Source of the DNA: Asterella californica
Lineage: Eukaryota; Streptophyta; Marchantiopsida; Marchantiales; Aytoniaceae
DNA: 64,000 bases
Direction of reading: 5' to 3'
NCBI GenBank assembly: GCA_036924285.1
Contig: JAYKYS010000009.1
Coordinates: forward strand, 3,100,001-3,164,000
Within the stretch, counting starts at the first letter, position 1, and the number at the start of each line of letters is the position of its first letter. Shown here in pieces: positions 33,772 through 46,679 of this stretch. Both the position numbers and the translations under genes were made by a program. The notes beneath the pieces are model-generated. The model saw nothing but the letters and a program-made list of their open reading frames with translations, had not been told where the DNA came from and searched no databases.

Positions 33772-36700
33772 GGCACCAAGTGCCATGTATAAACTGCTAG
33801 GGCTCCACTATACCACTGTCTCCCACTCGATCCCTGCACGACGTAAAACCCCTTCGTCTCATGCTCGACCAGTCCAGTCCAGTGCCCCTTCCATTTCTGA
33901 GTCGAGTCCAAGAGTGCCACCGTCCCACAACAGAAGCACAGTAACGACACAAACCCAGTCTATTCCTCCTGCTCCTGCTCCTCCTCCTCCAGTAAGGGTT
34001 TGGCTCAGCTGCTTTTCCCAGCCACCACTCACTAGGGCCGAATTTCCTCACGACGCGCTTCGTACCCTCCCTCTAACGGAGCTTGTTGCCAAGTCGACTC
34101 GACCCTTTCAACATACGCTTTCAATTATCCACCGTACGAACCTAAAACCCGTACCCCGAAATCTATCGTTCCGTTGTGCTGTGCTGCTGCTTCTTCGAAC
34201 TCCTCTCTCTTGTCCTACTATTCTCTCGAATATTTTCCAACCCCTAAATGTGCAGAAAACGTCTAAAACATCCATCCATCCAAGCGTGTGCCACCGAGAA
34301 CGCCTTCATGCTCTCCACAGCTCAGCTATTATGGCCGCACCACCTCACAAGTCACGATACGCCTTTCCGTAGTCGGTGATGCTCAGTTCTGGCCCCTTCA
34401 CCATTTGCCCGCTAGCTATAGAAAACGGCGGGAACTCCCTCTCTCGACAGCCAGCTTGACGGCTACCGTGGTCAATCAGATTCTCACCTTCTCTCGACAC
34501 CAACTTGTAGGCTACCGGTCACTCTCGCTTTTTCTCGGTTTCTACCGTAGTCCAAACTGTTGTCTCCAGAGTCTTCCGACACCAGATTGGACTATGTATA
34601 GGTTTGCCCAAACCAATAGACTACAGCGCGCTACTTTCTACATCCTGTATCGTGCCGGCCGGAGTGGCCCCTGTCCGATGGTTGGGTTTAGGGTGCCTCC
34701 TCTCGGGTTTATTTTATTTCGTTGCGGGTGTCTCACGTCTTCCCTAACCTCCTCATTTCAAGAGGAGTGCTTTATAGTGAGCCCGCTTAGGTTTGCTCGA
34801 ATATTTACCCCAGGTTAGAACTATGCTGTAGCCTTGCACACTGCGGGTCACTTTACCATAGTCCATGGAGGTCATGGCATGCAAGCTTGCTTATTCAAGA
34901 GGGAAGTTTGATTAATAAATTAATATTTAGAAAACTTAATGTACTTTTAACTTACAGTTATAGTTTTGATAATGCGGACGTTGTTAAACTGGATTTTGAT
35001 CTTCTAAGCTCGATGATTATCATAAAACAATAATTTAATATAGATTTTCTATATAACACTTACATATTTTCTGATAAAAAAGACGAGCAAAAATCCCTTA
35101 AAGCGGTTGAGGATGCTTATTCTGTAGACTTGCCAACTATGAGAAGAAAGTACTAATTTTTCATTTAATTGCTGTGCATTTGCAAACATAACTGTAGATT
35201 TGAAAGAAAAACCTAAAGATGACAAAACATGGAATCTATTTTGTCGGTTTCTGCTTTTCAGTTCGTATTTAGTATTATTATTCGTGTGTCATTCACTATC
35301 TCTGTTGAGCAAATGCATATTCTCTCAATTTTATTATGCATCTACTTGTTTCTTTCTTTGTGAAAATGAAATCCATAGTTAGCTAATCCATCCAGTAAGA
35401 GTTGAGGAGAGAAGCACCTTACAAGCCTATGATGATAGTTTTGTTGGGTTCTTTAATATTAAGAATTGAGATTATGAAATGAATTACAAATAAATATTGA
35501 CACTTGCATGGAACAAATCACTACTTAAATATGAGAGGGATACTGGAGGAAAAATATATAACAGACGAGAAGATAAGAAAAAATATCGACAAGAGTTTTC
35601 GACAGATAAGCAAATTGTTGTTGGCACAACATTATCAATGTTCCACTTACCATTGACACATACTTAACTTAAGAAACGATAACCCATGGATAAAACGTTT
35701 TGAAATCCGCATTGTTCAACTAGACTAAGTACTCTGCATGACTAAAACTTGGAGTTCAAATTTCAGTTTATTCATTCTCGAACATTATGACTTGTTTGAA
35801 TGTGAGCATTGTAAATGAAGAAAAGTATGGTTGAAAAATATTTACAAAAGAATTATTCTTTCAATATAAATTAATGTATACCATGATTAAAATACCTTAT
35901 CTTCTGTACTCTAGTAGAACCTATACAAAGATGAGGTGAAATATGCAAAGGTGTTTGTAAATAGGTAAAACATGATATGAATGTAAACAGAATGCAAACC
36001 CATGAACATGCGAGCTGAGCAACTAGTATTAAAATGAATTGTGGTGCTATTTGTAGCACGAGATGTATTGTGTGTAGAAACTATAGATAACAAAACGTTA
36101 GTTCAAATGCTGTCAAACACATTATTTCTAACACGATATGTGATAACCGTGTCATCCACTTATCTAGTAATGAAGTTTGTAGTATATGAAGACCTATATG
36201 AAGATACATTGATATTGTAGAAGGTTTGGTTTTAAGAATGTGTATTGTTACGTATTGTTATAACCTATAATACCTTGTGAACAAAAAGCGATTACATCTG
36301 CAAAATTAGAACATTGGCGTTTGAATGATGACCTTAATTGAATTATTGTGAAATGTTAGGCAATGCGATGTGTTAAAATTAGATCCATTAAGGGATATGG
36401 AAATGCAATGTGTACGAGTAAGATTTCATCCAAAGATATCACATTTGATGAGATAAGAAAAAGAATGAAGTATAAATATATAAAATAGATTATCAAAATA
36501 GAAAAGAGTCTCTAAAAAACTTCCATGAGGATCAAGACAACATAATATACAATGGTATTTTGTTAGTACTCCATGGATGACTTACCACTGAAGAGAAGTC
36601 ATCTTCTTGGATATGAATCACTCCAGAAATGATTTACCATTCAATGAAAGTCACCCTCCTAGATTGTATTCACATATGTGATGACATCACACGAGTTTTA

Positions 36701-37999
36701 AAGATGATGAAATCACACAAGGGGTCAATTGACCAATCAAAGAAAGTTTACATGTCCAAAGATTGCAAACCATGCAAGGAACTAAAATGACAATGGTCTT
36801 AGAGACGTCGACAAGATAATATGTTAAGACCTACATTGAGTATAAGAGATTAGTAGAGAAATGAAGTTCAGTTAGAACGAGCTAGATAATCACTCGTTCA
36901 ACTGAACGAGTTATTGTCTAACTCGTTGAGTTTGCGACTAATAATAATCACATGGTGTTCATTACTTTGGTGTTTAAAATCCAATATTCAGTTTATGAAG
37001 AACATTATGATAAATACAATGTGATTGTGATAGCTCAATCTTCAAAGTGGTCTCTTGAGCTGGACGTCGATTGCAAACTAAAGCGCGTTAGGGTTATTAT
37101 ATTTGAAAGAGTTGGATTAGGATTATTTCTGAGATTTCTCTCGATGGTCTTCTGTTCAGGTTGATAGATCTCATAATAGAGTTCGATTGATGTTTCTGCA
37201 AGTGTTTTGGCACGTTTATCTAATACTACATTCAATGTTAAATTGTGAAAGTGATTCAATCATTCTACATGTTGTTGCAATGATTAATGGGTCTTGTATT
37301 GCATCTCAAAGAGCTTCAACTGAAACGTTTTGAAGACATTCATGATTAATTTACAACAGTCTACGGGTTGAAATAAAAGATAAGATGGAAGCTTATTATT
37401 GCATCAGTAAACCACATAAAAGCAAACCATGATCAATTTTCTTGACAGAACGATGGCATGCACAACGATGGTAAACACAAATAATTCAAACTTTATTTAC
37501 TGCATGCTGATTAACTTGTACGCTATTCATACGAATATCACAACTATGAAATCCTCACGTTGGATAAAGGTCAACGTTGTGAAACCCCATGCTGGATAAG
37601 TTACAATGAAGATGGAATGAGCATCCAATATAAACCCCAACGATCATTCCTGCTTACTATAGGAGTACTGTGATAGCCTGACAAACTGCGTTCAAGATTT
37701 AATGTAATATGCATGCAAAGTGCACTTCTGGGAAAAGACGAGATAAAGACAAGCGGGATCGACGGGACTAAAATCTAGAGACGTGATTTGTAGGCGTAGG
37801 GTTTTTTCGTGTCTTGGAAAAAGTAGCCGTAGTTATTTGATTTGTAGCCGTAGTTATTTTTTCAGTATGAATTTTTTCCGTGAACATTGTTTCCCTCATG
37901 TCTCCATGAACATCGTATCTAAAATTAGAAAACTATTATCTAAGGAAGTACTACTTCGGACCTCCATGTAGTAAAAAGGTTTGTGAATACAAACTTACC
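33772..37999. other. Upstream flank of the chaperone gene, then AT-rich DNA
   Basis: 33772-34850 is GC-richer and pyrimidine-rich on the plus strand, and probably holds the promoter and 5' UTR of the minus-strand gene. No TATA box was identified with confidence. The long plus frames here (33737-34372 and 34288-34818) have no domain and the first overlaps exon 1 antisense. From 34900 the DNA is AT-rich with no coding frame seen. Confidence 0.5.
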
Positions 38000-38008
38000 T
38001 ATAGAACA

Positions 38009-38065
38009 GGGTAGCGTCTTGGTACGGACTGGGACTGGGGGTTCTATGAACGTGAGCTCGAATCC
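38009..38065 (+). pseudogene. tRNA-like element (possible SINE head)
   Basis: GGGTAGCGTCTTGGTA at 38009-38024 resembles an A box, and AGCTCGAATCC at 38055-38065 a B box, at tRNA spacing. AT-rich DNA follows. Same type of signal as at 26571, but the sequences are too diverged to call one family by eye. Confidence 0.4.
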
Positions 38066-41000
38066 TGCTGTGAAACAAAATATATATGAAGGGAACTGAA
38101 ACCAAGAGATGAACAGTAAACAGTAAGAGGGTCTACGAAGGATAAGTGATTATCCTAAAAGATTTCTAACACTTGAAATGAATACTGAAGAGTTAAAGGG
38201 GTGTCTTGGTAATTTACTTCTGTCTTAAGCACACAAGGAGAACAAACGATTCGTCAAGACCGGAAAATAATTTAAACAAAAAAAAAAAACAGTTCAATAT
38301 AACGATCGAACCAAGCTTGGGTTACCAAGCTATGCATGCTTTATGAATATGTGTGCGAGGCCATGACATACACGATTATGCTACTCGGTCGTTGTGCAAT
38401 ACACTCAACGGTCATATTTACTGCACAATGGTTTTTGAAAAACGAGGCCAACAAGGATCATCAACTGAAGCGCTATATAGAGTCTAGGGGAGAAGTAACT
38501 TGACCTACTCTTCTAACTCGGTGGAGACATACCTGAATAATCGGAGTCGAGCAAGAATGCACAAGAAGTAACAACCGTCAAATGATCGAGAGAAGAGTAG
38601 TTTTACATATTGACCGATCGCTCGTGTCGCATCAAGTCATTGAGTCTGATCCGCTATTCCAGAATATGGTTTCTTTTATCCTTTTTGTTGTTGTTTATAG
38701 TGTGACTCTTGCTACTCCATGACCCATTGAGGCTTCATAGACCGATTGCAAGGTCTTCTTCTTGATCAGGGAGTGAAAAGATCAAACCTACACCTCTAGG
38801 TTGAGAGATGGTTGAGAGATGAAACGTTTGACGAGAAGACTCACTCATTTTATCTTCCTTGCATAATCATATGGTTGCGATTACAAGACAGCTAGCATCA
38901 AGCATTGAACATCTCATTTGTTTGTGACACAAATCTAGCAATGAAACACATGTGTGTTCCATTGCTAGAGTCTCTTTCTCCCTACACCTTTTTAATTACC
39001 GTGGAAATTATTTCTGGAAAACAAGGTCAAAGATAATAAAGTCAGAGTAACTCTTCTCTTGAATTTATAGTTCTATGATAAGTTCCTCACAGGTTTACAT
39101 CCAGATGATCCAGATCTTTTCAGTTTTAAATATATATAATGAAATTTAATCTTTTTCTTTGAAAAATTCAAAGTGCAACCTTAAATTTAATCTCATACTT
39201 CTCTAATCTTCCTGTGTCTCAGCTCCTTTTCCCTGTTTACTATGCACCCTTAAACAATAAGATTCTATAATTATTTTTCAAATCATTGTAATCGTATAGA
39301 TGAATTTCCACACTCAATTTCCCCTTGTGCTTTTCCACTACGTCTATGTATTGTATAGGCCGTTGTGGATGCATCACTGTGGACAACACGTAGCGCGCAT
39401 AATACTGACCTTGTAATACGCCTCCTTTTCTGATTACGCCTTTAATACGCTTCTTTTACTGATTTCCTGGCACCAGCTTTTGTAAGTGGAGTTTGCATTC
39501 CAACTGCTACCATTTCCAGAGTCCAAGCCGTTTATCTGTAGATTTCGAAGTGTTCAGAGCTCAGATTAGCACAGCTGAGGCAGTGAGTTGGCGTGAGAGG
39601 AACAACTCGTTATTACATTCCATAAATGCGGCCAAAAGGCCTTCTCAACGTAGACTTTTGTAACCAGAGAGCCCGGGGCTAGACTACGCAGACGGCGATC
39701 AGAAAGATATACAACAATTTACTTCAAGCAATTCTCTCTCTGTCACTTGCGTTCTGTTTATCGAGCTGAGTTCATAATCCTCTCGGGACTCCATCAAAGG
39801 GAGTTATGGTGTCATGGACCGGCGTGGCATGAACTGTATCAGTTTGACGTATCTCCCTTCACAGGCCTGGCTACTGTTCTTGTACGCATAGTCCATGTTT
39901 GTGTCTAGTCACTCGTCTCCTTTACAAGTTCATCAGCCTTGCCATACTGACTGTACGAGGAAAAAGCGAGAACGAAACAATATCCTTCACCAGCCTTGTT
40001 CAACTGAGTGTATGAGGAACAAGCGACAACGACAAGCTGTCATGACATCATGACATAGCAGGAAACTTCAAATCAAGGTTCACGCCTGTAGGGAAAACAC
40101 ATTCACTTTCTGCTTCTGTCTGGCCTTCCCTTTGACATGGATGCATAGCCGGATTGGCTTCGTCTGGATTTACCTCATGACTGAAGTCATGTCTACTGTC
40201 GTTGTACAGATCCACAGCCGATCATTCTTGGTTTAAGCTTAAGTTCAGCACGGCTTATGCTTGGCTTAGTATGTGATGTCCAAAACTCTCCTCGCAGGGA
40301 AGACAACTGGATCCTTGCCCTCTGCTCATGATATGATGGTGCGCTGTTTAATCTTCCTCAGCTAAAGCCGCACAAGAAGAAAGTTGGTATCTCAGTTGGT
40401 ATCTCTCTTCTTTGACTGCATCTCCCTTCTCCCTCCAAACTCTTTGCTTCAAACAATTCTTTCACACGTGACTAACTCGACTGCTCATGTACGTATGACA
40501 GTAAATACACCAACAACACCTGAGTAAAGCACCCGCTTATTCCACGAGGTGTAACGGGATAAGGCCGAGTCATGAAACCTGATAGTATAATATACTAGGG
40601 ACCGTTGTAAGCGAGCAAGACCTTCGATTCAGCTTCGACCCGAGATTTGTTCTCAGTCAAGGATAATTTTGATATTCAAGCACATCACTCGTATTTAGCA
40701 CTCATCTAACTGTTCCTCCAGTAGCTGGAGGGTCGGTCTTGCCTGGAAGTGCTTGACGCGTCCTCCAGTGTTGTTTGTTCATAACGGTCATGATCACCTT
40801 TGTTGTCCATGTTCATAATTCTGCGGCTTAACAGATGTCGCTGCTTGCTAGAAATGAGCCACGGTGACATAGAGAAACTCAGTCATTTGAATTTTCTAGC
40901 TCATTCAGCTTATCTTCCTTTCACTCCTGTGACTCAGAAAGCACCGTAACCTGGATCGTTCAAGACCATAGCCTTGACCAGATAAATCCGAATCCTGTTT

Positions 41001-41389
41001 CAAGTACAAGACCTGCTTGCACGAGAAATACTAAAACTGAGCACACAACTGCGCAAACAAGAGACAATTTTACTTTTGTCATATTGCTACTTGAGGGACG
41101 ATTTAGGAATACATACCATGCTCATCAGCTGGAAGCCTATCTCTCGCCTGACATCTTTCAGGCCTCATACCTGACCGGAAGCTTCAAACCACTTCTCCGA
41201 ACCGACCCAGAAAATCATAAACCACGAGCTGTCCTGCATGAACCAACAGGTCCAATGCAACCACGCAGGATACCCCTCGAGCAGCATAAGATCGACCTCT
41301 AGCAGTCTAAGATCGACCAACCGTCAGCTGTGACGTCATGGATGCTTCAAATTCTGTAGATAAACCCAGCGAGAACTTCCGGAGGTCCA
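38066..41389. other. Intergenic DNA downstream of the OM47-like gene
   Basis: 38070-39400 is AT-rich, with an A-run of 13 at about 38278. 39400-41389 is closer to genic composition and may include the 3' UTR of the minus-strand OM47-like gene. An imperfect 57-bp tandem duplication (cagccttg...aagcga...aacga) starts at 39934 and 39991. No open frame with a recognisable domain was found. Confidence 0.5.
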
Positions 41390-42688
41390 TCACAAAATAT
41401 CGTCCAGAGGCCGGAGCTCTGCAGGTAAGTTGTATGAGCGACCAGAGTCAACGTCATCCAGCAGCAGTGGCCTTTTGCTTAAGTCTTTCATTATACCTTC
41501 CGCGGTGTGTGTCTTGCTAGGGGTCAACATAACGTAATTCGGATCAGCTCTCTCATAGCTGACACCACCAAAGTTTTCAGTTCGGATACCGAATCCGTAA
41601 CGCGTTTTATCCGAAAAGTGATCTCTGGCGACTGCAAACGAGAATGTAACAGAAGGCTGCCACCAAGATTTGAAGCAAAACGCCAGAACAGAGTTCACTG
41701 TGCCAATTTTAGCCTTGAGTAAGATATTTTTGTTCGCTTGCCATGAGCCTGCAAGCTGCATACTGGACGGCTGCTTCAAAGCTTCACCGACCTCCTCATC
41801 TTCACGAAGTCTTACTTCAAACTCAAAACCCAGATCAACATAGTTTGTAATTCCCGCTACTGCATCATCCTCCAGAAGGTTTTTCACCCGTCTCTGTACT
41901 ATCAAATGATGGTAATATGAAGCAACGAGCTTAGAGTCACCGACGACTTCCAAACAGAAGTTGAAGGAAGGTTTCAACGCACCCTTGCTAGCCGTCCCGT
42001 AATCTACTGCTATGCTCCAATTCCGTTTATCACTCCAACTTGTCCCTTGAACCTCTCCCAGATTACTATAAGGTTTATACTGAATACCTGCAGTGACCGG
42101 TCCAACTTTGCTAACGAACCAAGCTCTTGAATGGAATATATCAAGGAGCATTGGAGAAGCTACAAATCCAGCAGAAACCACGTTGGTTGAATATCGAAAC
42201 CCTATACTGCCAAAATCATCGCCTTCCACCCTTTTCTTTGTCAGAATAGGTGCAGTTGCAAAAACTCCAAGGCCTGTTCGGGGATCGTAAGAGCAAACTC
42301 CGAATTTCAAAGCAGTGTTACTGCTTCCTACTGTTGCATCGCAGAATGTGTAAGGGTCATTCGCATTTCTTTGCATGCGAAACACTGCCTCTCCACCAAA
42401 GCCAGCTCCTGAAACACCAGTGCGAGGAGCTCGAACGGTGGCAGTGACGTCCACGCGTGGATCATCGGCTGGTTGCAGCATGATTCGCCCGAGCAGGTGA
42501 TCGGCTTCCTCAAAGTAATCACGGAACAACTTTGCACGGGCTACTTTGCTGAAGAGCACATCGTAAGACGATTCCATCATTCGGGATCGTTCGGTCAGCT
42601 GCGGACGTTCAAATAGTGGTGGAACCAGCACCACCGGAGGCGGGGCTTCCTCTTTGAAGAACAATTTTTTTACGAACGAATTCCCCAT
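41390..42688 (-). CDS. OM47-like mitochondrial outer-membrane beta-barrel protein
   Basis: A single uninterrupted 432-residue ORF begins MGNSFVKKLFF, followed by the conserved N-terminal text APPPVVLVPPLFERPQLTERSRMMESSYDVLF. The middle and C-terminal parts alternate polar and hydrophobic residues in strand-length segments with many Gly and aromatic residues (for example FGSIGFRYSTNVVSAGFV, VGPVTAGIQYKPYSNLG, WWQPSVTFSFAVARDHF), as expected of an outer-membrane barrel. I recognise it as the plant family typified by Arabidopsis OM47 (At3g27930), a distant VDAC relative of the mitochondrial outer membrane. Length and calculated size near 47 kDa agree. There is no cleavable signal. No intron is seen in the coding part. 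Transport substrate is unknown for this family as far as I know. Confidence 0.85.
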   Translation of the reverse strand: MGNSFVKKLFFKEEAPPPVVLVPPLFERPQLTERSRMMESSYDVLFSKVARAKLFRDYFEEADHLLGRIMLQPADDPRVDVTATVRAPRTGVSGAGFGGEAVFRMQRNANDPYTFCDATVGSSNTALKFGVCSYDPRTGLGVFATAPILTKKRVEGDDFGSIGFRYSTNVVSAGFVASPMLLDIFHSRAWFVSKVGPVTAGIQYKPYSNLGEVQGTSWSDKRNWSIAVDYGTASKGALKPSFNFCLEVVGDSKLVASYYHHLIVQRRVKNLLEDDAVAGITNYVDLGFEFEVRLREDEEVGEALKQPSSMQLAGSWQANKNILLKAKIGTVNSVLAFCFKSWWQPSVTFSFAVARDHFSDKTRYGFGIRTENFGGVSYERADPNYVMLTPSKTHTAEGIMKDLSKRPLLLDDVDSGRSYNLPAELRPLDDIL

Positions 42689-44706
42689 TCTTTTTTCTCT
42701 CTCTACTTCTTCTTCTTGTTCCGATCAACGAACGCTCAAGTCTACCGAACTCTTCTCTTCTTCCTCCTTCTCCTGCATATCCTTGAAGACGGACTGCGAG
42801 AGTTACTGATGTGACTCCAGAATTGGGAGGTTGGACTTTGATACAGTAGAACTCCACAATAAACTCAGAACTTCATTACCTGTCTGAGTGACAAACAGCT
42901 CCCATCGAAAGATACAACATGAATACACCTCTCAAAGGGGCAGCAAGACGTGTGATTCCGAACGGACAGAGTTTTACTCCTATCACCAGACTGCAAGTTG
43001 CATCCATCAAGAGGAAAACATGAATCAAGCTAGGAAAATATGAGTGCTTCTCACCTCCTCGACTGAAGTATCTAAAGAGTCGAAGCACTCTCTCTCTCTT
43101 TCTCGCTCGTTTTGCTTGCGGATTCCGTTCGGTATGAATCGGGTATCCGTTCACCAGTCACATTCATTCTACCGCACACTCACTTACTGAAGCTAATCAG
43201 CAAGTAGAGTAGCATCCCACCGGAATCACTCCAAAATGCAGAAAGTGCTCATCCATCAATCACCTACCTCACCAACTGCAAAACGAACGATGCATTGCGA
43301 GGGTGCGATGCCGGCAATGCGCGACTTCAATACTTAAGTCAGTGAATCGACCGTACAGGAAAACATCATTCCCGCGATCAGCTTATCAGAAGTTCCTGAA
43401 GCTAGAAGTAGCAATTAGACCTTGTGCGCCATTGAGAGTGAATTGCAATATAGTGAAGTTTTGAACGGGGGAGAAGGAAGAGAGAAAAAGAGAGAGCGAG
43501 AAACGAATTCGGCGAAAGGCTGCCACGAGGTCTATCAAATTCTTCTAATTTCAAGACACGTGTGAACGTTGAAATGTTTTCATGCACCGTAGCAAGTCAA
43601 GTCGTCATCCGCATCACCTCACTGACTCACGAGTCACGACGACAAAAGCTTGCTAATGAGTGCATGAATGAATTCTCCGAAAAAACCAAGGTGCATGGAA
43701 TGCGCAAGTGGTAGCGTAAAGCACTCGCGAAATTTTTGTCGGCCAACGTAGTATCCCGAACAAGAGACGTGAAGTCACGGGCATGACACAATATTTCCGT
43801 TAGTAAAATATTTAGATATAGAATTTCACTTGTTATTCTTACTATATCGTGGTTTTAAATCGAGAGTTGATTGTATGTGTAGTATAGTATAATATGCATC
43901 CAAACTTCACTTATAGGAAAATAGAGAAAAAAAGATAAAACTTTAAACAAGAAACCAAAATAATCATAGACAATTCACTGATAACAGTTTTAAAAAAAAA
44001 CTGAATGAAAATGCAGTGTACTAGATCTCACAGTCACCGGGAAAAGTATTGTTCCATAGGGTTTACAAATGATCACTTGTGTACAATTTTTATATAAATT
44101 TAAATTATTAAATTTAAAACTCACTTGATTATTTGATTACACATGCTCACTTCAATTATACAAAAGCTATAAGTGACTCAAGTGAACAGAATTATTCTTT
44201 TGTATTAAAGTCTATTATTCCTAGAAATAAAAATATTTTTTATTTATAAGTTTTTTATTTATATCTTAATCTTTCTAAGAAATAATTAATACATAAATTA
44301 AAGCTATTTGTATATTCCACTCTTCCAAGGAGGTACACATAGACATCTTCCAATATAATACGCATCCTCAACTTACTTCAGTAGCGAAGAACTGAAGGCA
44401 ACAGGAAATAACCCCAGACATAAAATCTTCTTCTCTTCTTGAACTTGCGGTCACTAGACCAAAGCGAAACATATAGATACAAGTTAAGAAAATAAAATAA
44501 GCAGCAGAAAATAAAAGAAAAATGCACTTCTAAAACAAGAGCTGGTTATTCGTGAAAAAATAAATTGGTCCTGGGCTTGCAAACGAACCGCTGATGTGCG
44601 TATCGGTATAGTGGAAAGTCGTTATGTGTTTGCTATTTGAAAATTGCATGCATGCACGCACTTCCGCCAGCCGCTTTTGTCAAATTTTCAGACAGCAACA
44701 TACTCG
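42689..44706. other. 5' flank of the OM47-like gene, then AT-rich DNA
   Basis: Read on the minus strand, the 60 bases before the ATG are GA-rich (plus strand ctctctctacttcttcttc), a common 5' UTR composition in plants. A pyrimidine patch on the minus strand lies at 43467-43500 and could be part of a core promoter. From 43790 leftover AT-rich DNA with no coding frame continues to the copia remnants. Confidence 0.45.
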
Positions 44707-45190
44707 TCAAACTGAAGTCTGTTTTCTTAACAGCATCCGCCGTTTTAACAATTGCCATGTCAACATTCTCTTATACTTGCTATTTTGAACGCACGACATG
44801 AATTCTACACGTGTCGTGGTTCTTAGCACATCCACTTTCTCTTGCTTCGCAACTTCTCCTTCAAATGCATTTTGGTCATGTTTTTTTGCAAAATTCGAAG
44901 TCAACATATTGTACGGTCGTCGTGCAGCAACATTATGTGACTAATAACATTATTTTGCAACACTTATTTATCATCATAAGAGCATCTTTACTCTGACGAT
45001 CCTCCTCCACGATGCTACATACTCCAGTCATAGATAGAGGATTATTGAGAGTGACAACTAGTCGAGGTATGCTATCATCGACTATTCTAAGGACACATTC
45101 CACGTCTAGCTGGAGCTTCATCTTATGCTTCCAATATGTGAAGTACATTTCATCAAACTTCATCCAGCCTTTCATGTTGAACATGTTCAT
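44707..45190 (-). pseudogene. Ty1/copia gag, N-terminal part (minus strand)
   Basis: The frame 44933-45190 begins MNMFNMKGWMKFDEMYFTYWKHKMKLQLDVECVLRI, the standard start of plant copia gag (KFDG-x-NFTYWKHKM). After a break it continues at 44707-44907 with EFMSCVQNSKYKRM. The same EF-x-x-CVQN text is found on the plus strand at about 45602, so two copies of this gag region lie head to head. The N-terminal third only is present, interrupted by stops. Confidence 0.75.
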
Positions 45191-45339
45191 CGTCGCAGAT
45201 ATATCGTTGAACTACTATAGTTCTATTGAGCGTTGTGATCATATGAGCGAAGAGCGTCCTCCCCGCTTAGCAATCAATGTGTCTCCTGATTGCTCTTTCA
45301 CCCTTGTCTAAGATCTATTTGAAACTCACATTATGGTGC

Positions 45340-45577
45340 TAAGAAAATAACAACCCGAAGCTCTCATATCATACAGAAAAAGGAGAGAAATAATTACTAC
45401 AAGAAAGAGCAAGTATGTGTAAGCTAATAATTTATCGAATAATGAGATAAGAGATCTATCGATCAAGTATTTATATTTTGGTATAAAGACATACTAGACC
45501 TGCCAAAGGACACGAGTCCAAATATCTTAAACTAGTTGTTATATTGAGGTTAACACTTAGACAGTCTAATTTCAACA
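45340..45577 (-). repeat. Ty1/copia 5' LTR, minus orientation
   Basis: Read on the minus strand it starts TGTTGAAATTAGAC and matches the plus-strand 3' LTR at 50795 (TGTTGGAATTAGG), sharing AACAACTAGTT, GGACTCGTGTCC versus GGGCTCGTGTCC and ATTAGCTTACACATA. It lies upstream of the minus-strand gag start, as a 5' LTR should. The inner edge near 45340 is estimated. Confidence 0.7.
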
Positions 45578-45593
45578 CTCGTACATTCCTATG

Positions 45594-46110
45594 ACACTAG
45601 CAGAATTCGTGCAGTGCGTTCAAAATAACAAGTAGAGGACAAATGTGTATCCTCAAGACGAAGACGTATGACAAGGTCACATCGCACATGAACATCTTCA
45701 AATCTATTGTTGAGCAGCTGGCATCTGCAAGCGTGCAAGTAGGCGTCAGAGCAACTACTTACACTCATGAGTAGCATGCTCGATAGCTATCAAATGTTCT
45801 TACAAGTTATGAGACGCAACACCAACCTGACGTTGCAAGACTCCATCTCATTTTTCTTATCGAAGAAACCTTCCATCGAAGAATGTAACATGAACCTTTG
45901 ACTGCATTGTTCATACAAAAGAAGAACCATCCAAGCAAGACAAGAACAATAATCACTCTCGATGGAATCAGCCTAAGAAGCGGTCAACAAACTCCAACAT
46001 TCAGTGTTTTGGATACAATTGGATTGGACATCACGTCCAAAATTATCCCAATCAAGCTTCCAGCAGCAGCGCCCTGCCTAATCAGTTTCAACAGCAAGGC
46101 GACACTCTAA
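45594..46110 (+). pseudogene. Ty1/copia gag, middle and C-terminal part
   Basis: Readable blocks are SHMNIFKSIVEQLASASVQVG (UBN2-type gag, from about 45687) and CFGYNWIGHHVQNYP (from about 46003), in which the last knuckle Cys is Tyr. Blocks are in different frames. Confidence 0.7.
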
Positions 46111-46111
46111 A

Positions 46112-46678
46112 ATGAAAACCAACGTTCTCGCAATCAAAAAAACTTCCGGTGCAACAAAAATAACAACAACAATGCGAGGCATGAGGTGCATAATGATGAC
46201 TCGACTTCACAACAAGTTTACATCTCGAGTCATGGACTACCACTGGTGCGTTGACATCTACACCATCCATCATATGATGTTCGACCGTGACCAATTTTGT
46301 AACTACAATGAGCAAGAACATGCTCTTCAAGATCAAATTCTCTTAAGTGATGACACCACAGTCCAAATTGAAAGACACGATGATGTTGAAGTCAAACTTC
46401 CCAACGGCAAAAACATATTAATTAAGGACGTCTTGCACATCTCCGCACCACAAAAGAATTTATTTTCAACTCGTATGTTTGATTCCAAGAGTGGATGGTG
46501 TATAATCGTTAATGGTGCTTACTATTTAGAAGATACAAATAGACGTATAACTGTCTCATGTCCATTAAGCAATGATCTTTACATGCTAAGCTCATTTGTT
46601 ATTATAACGTACACTCAATATCTTCTGCAAAACACACGATGCACAGTTACAAGTAGAGCACCCCGAGCTAACTCTTAG
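46112..46678 (+). pseudogene. Ty1/copia protease to pre-integrase region
   Basis: The open frame is clearest from about 46345: SDDTTVQIERHDDVEVKLP followed by NGKNILIKDVLHI and KNLFSTRMFDSKSG, the conserved stretch between protease and GAG-pre-integrase domain in plant copia elements. The protease active site just upstream (WTTTGA in place of W-DSGA) is destroyed. Confidence 0.75.
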
Positions 46679-46679
46679 T

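Noticed and set aside
33737..34818. Two long plus-strand frames upstream of the chaperone gene
   Set aside because: The first overlaps exon 1 antisense and the second has low-complexity text without a domain; both lie in the promoter region of the minus-strand gene.
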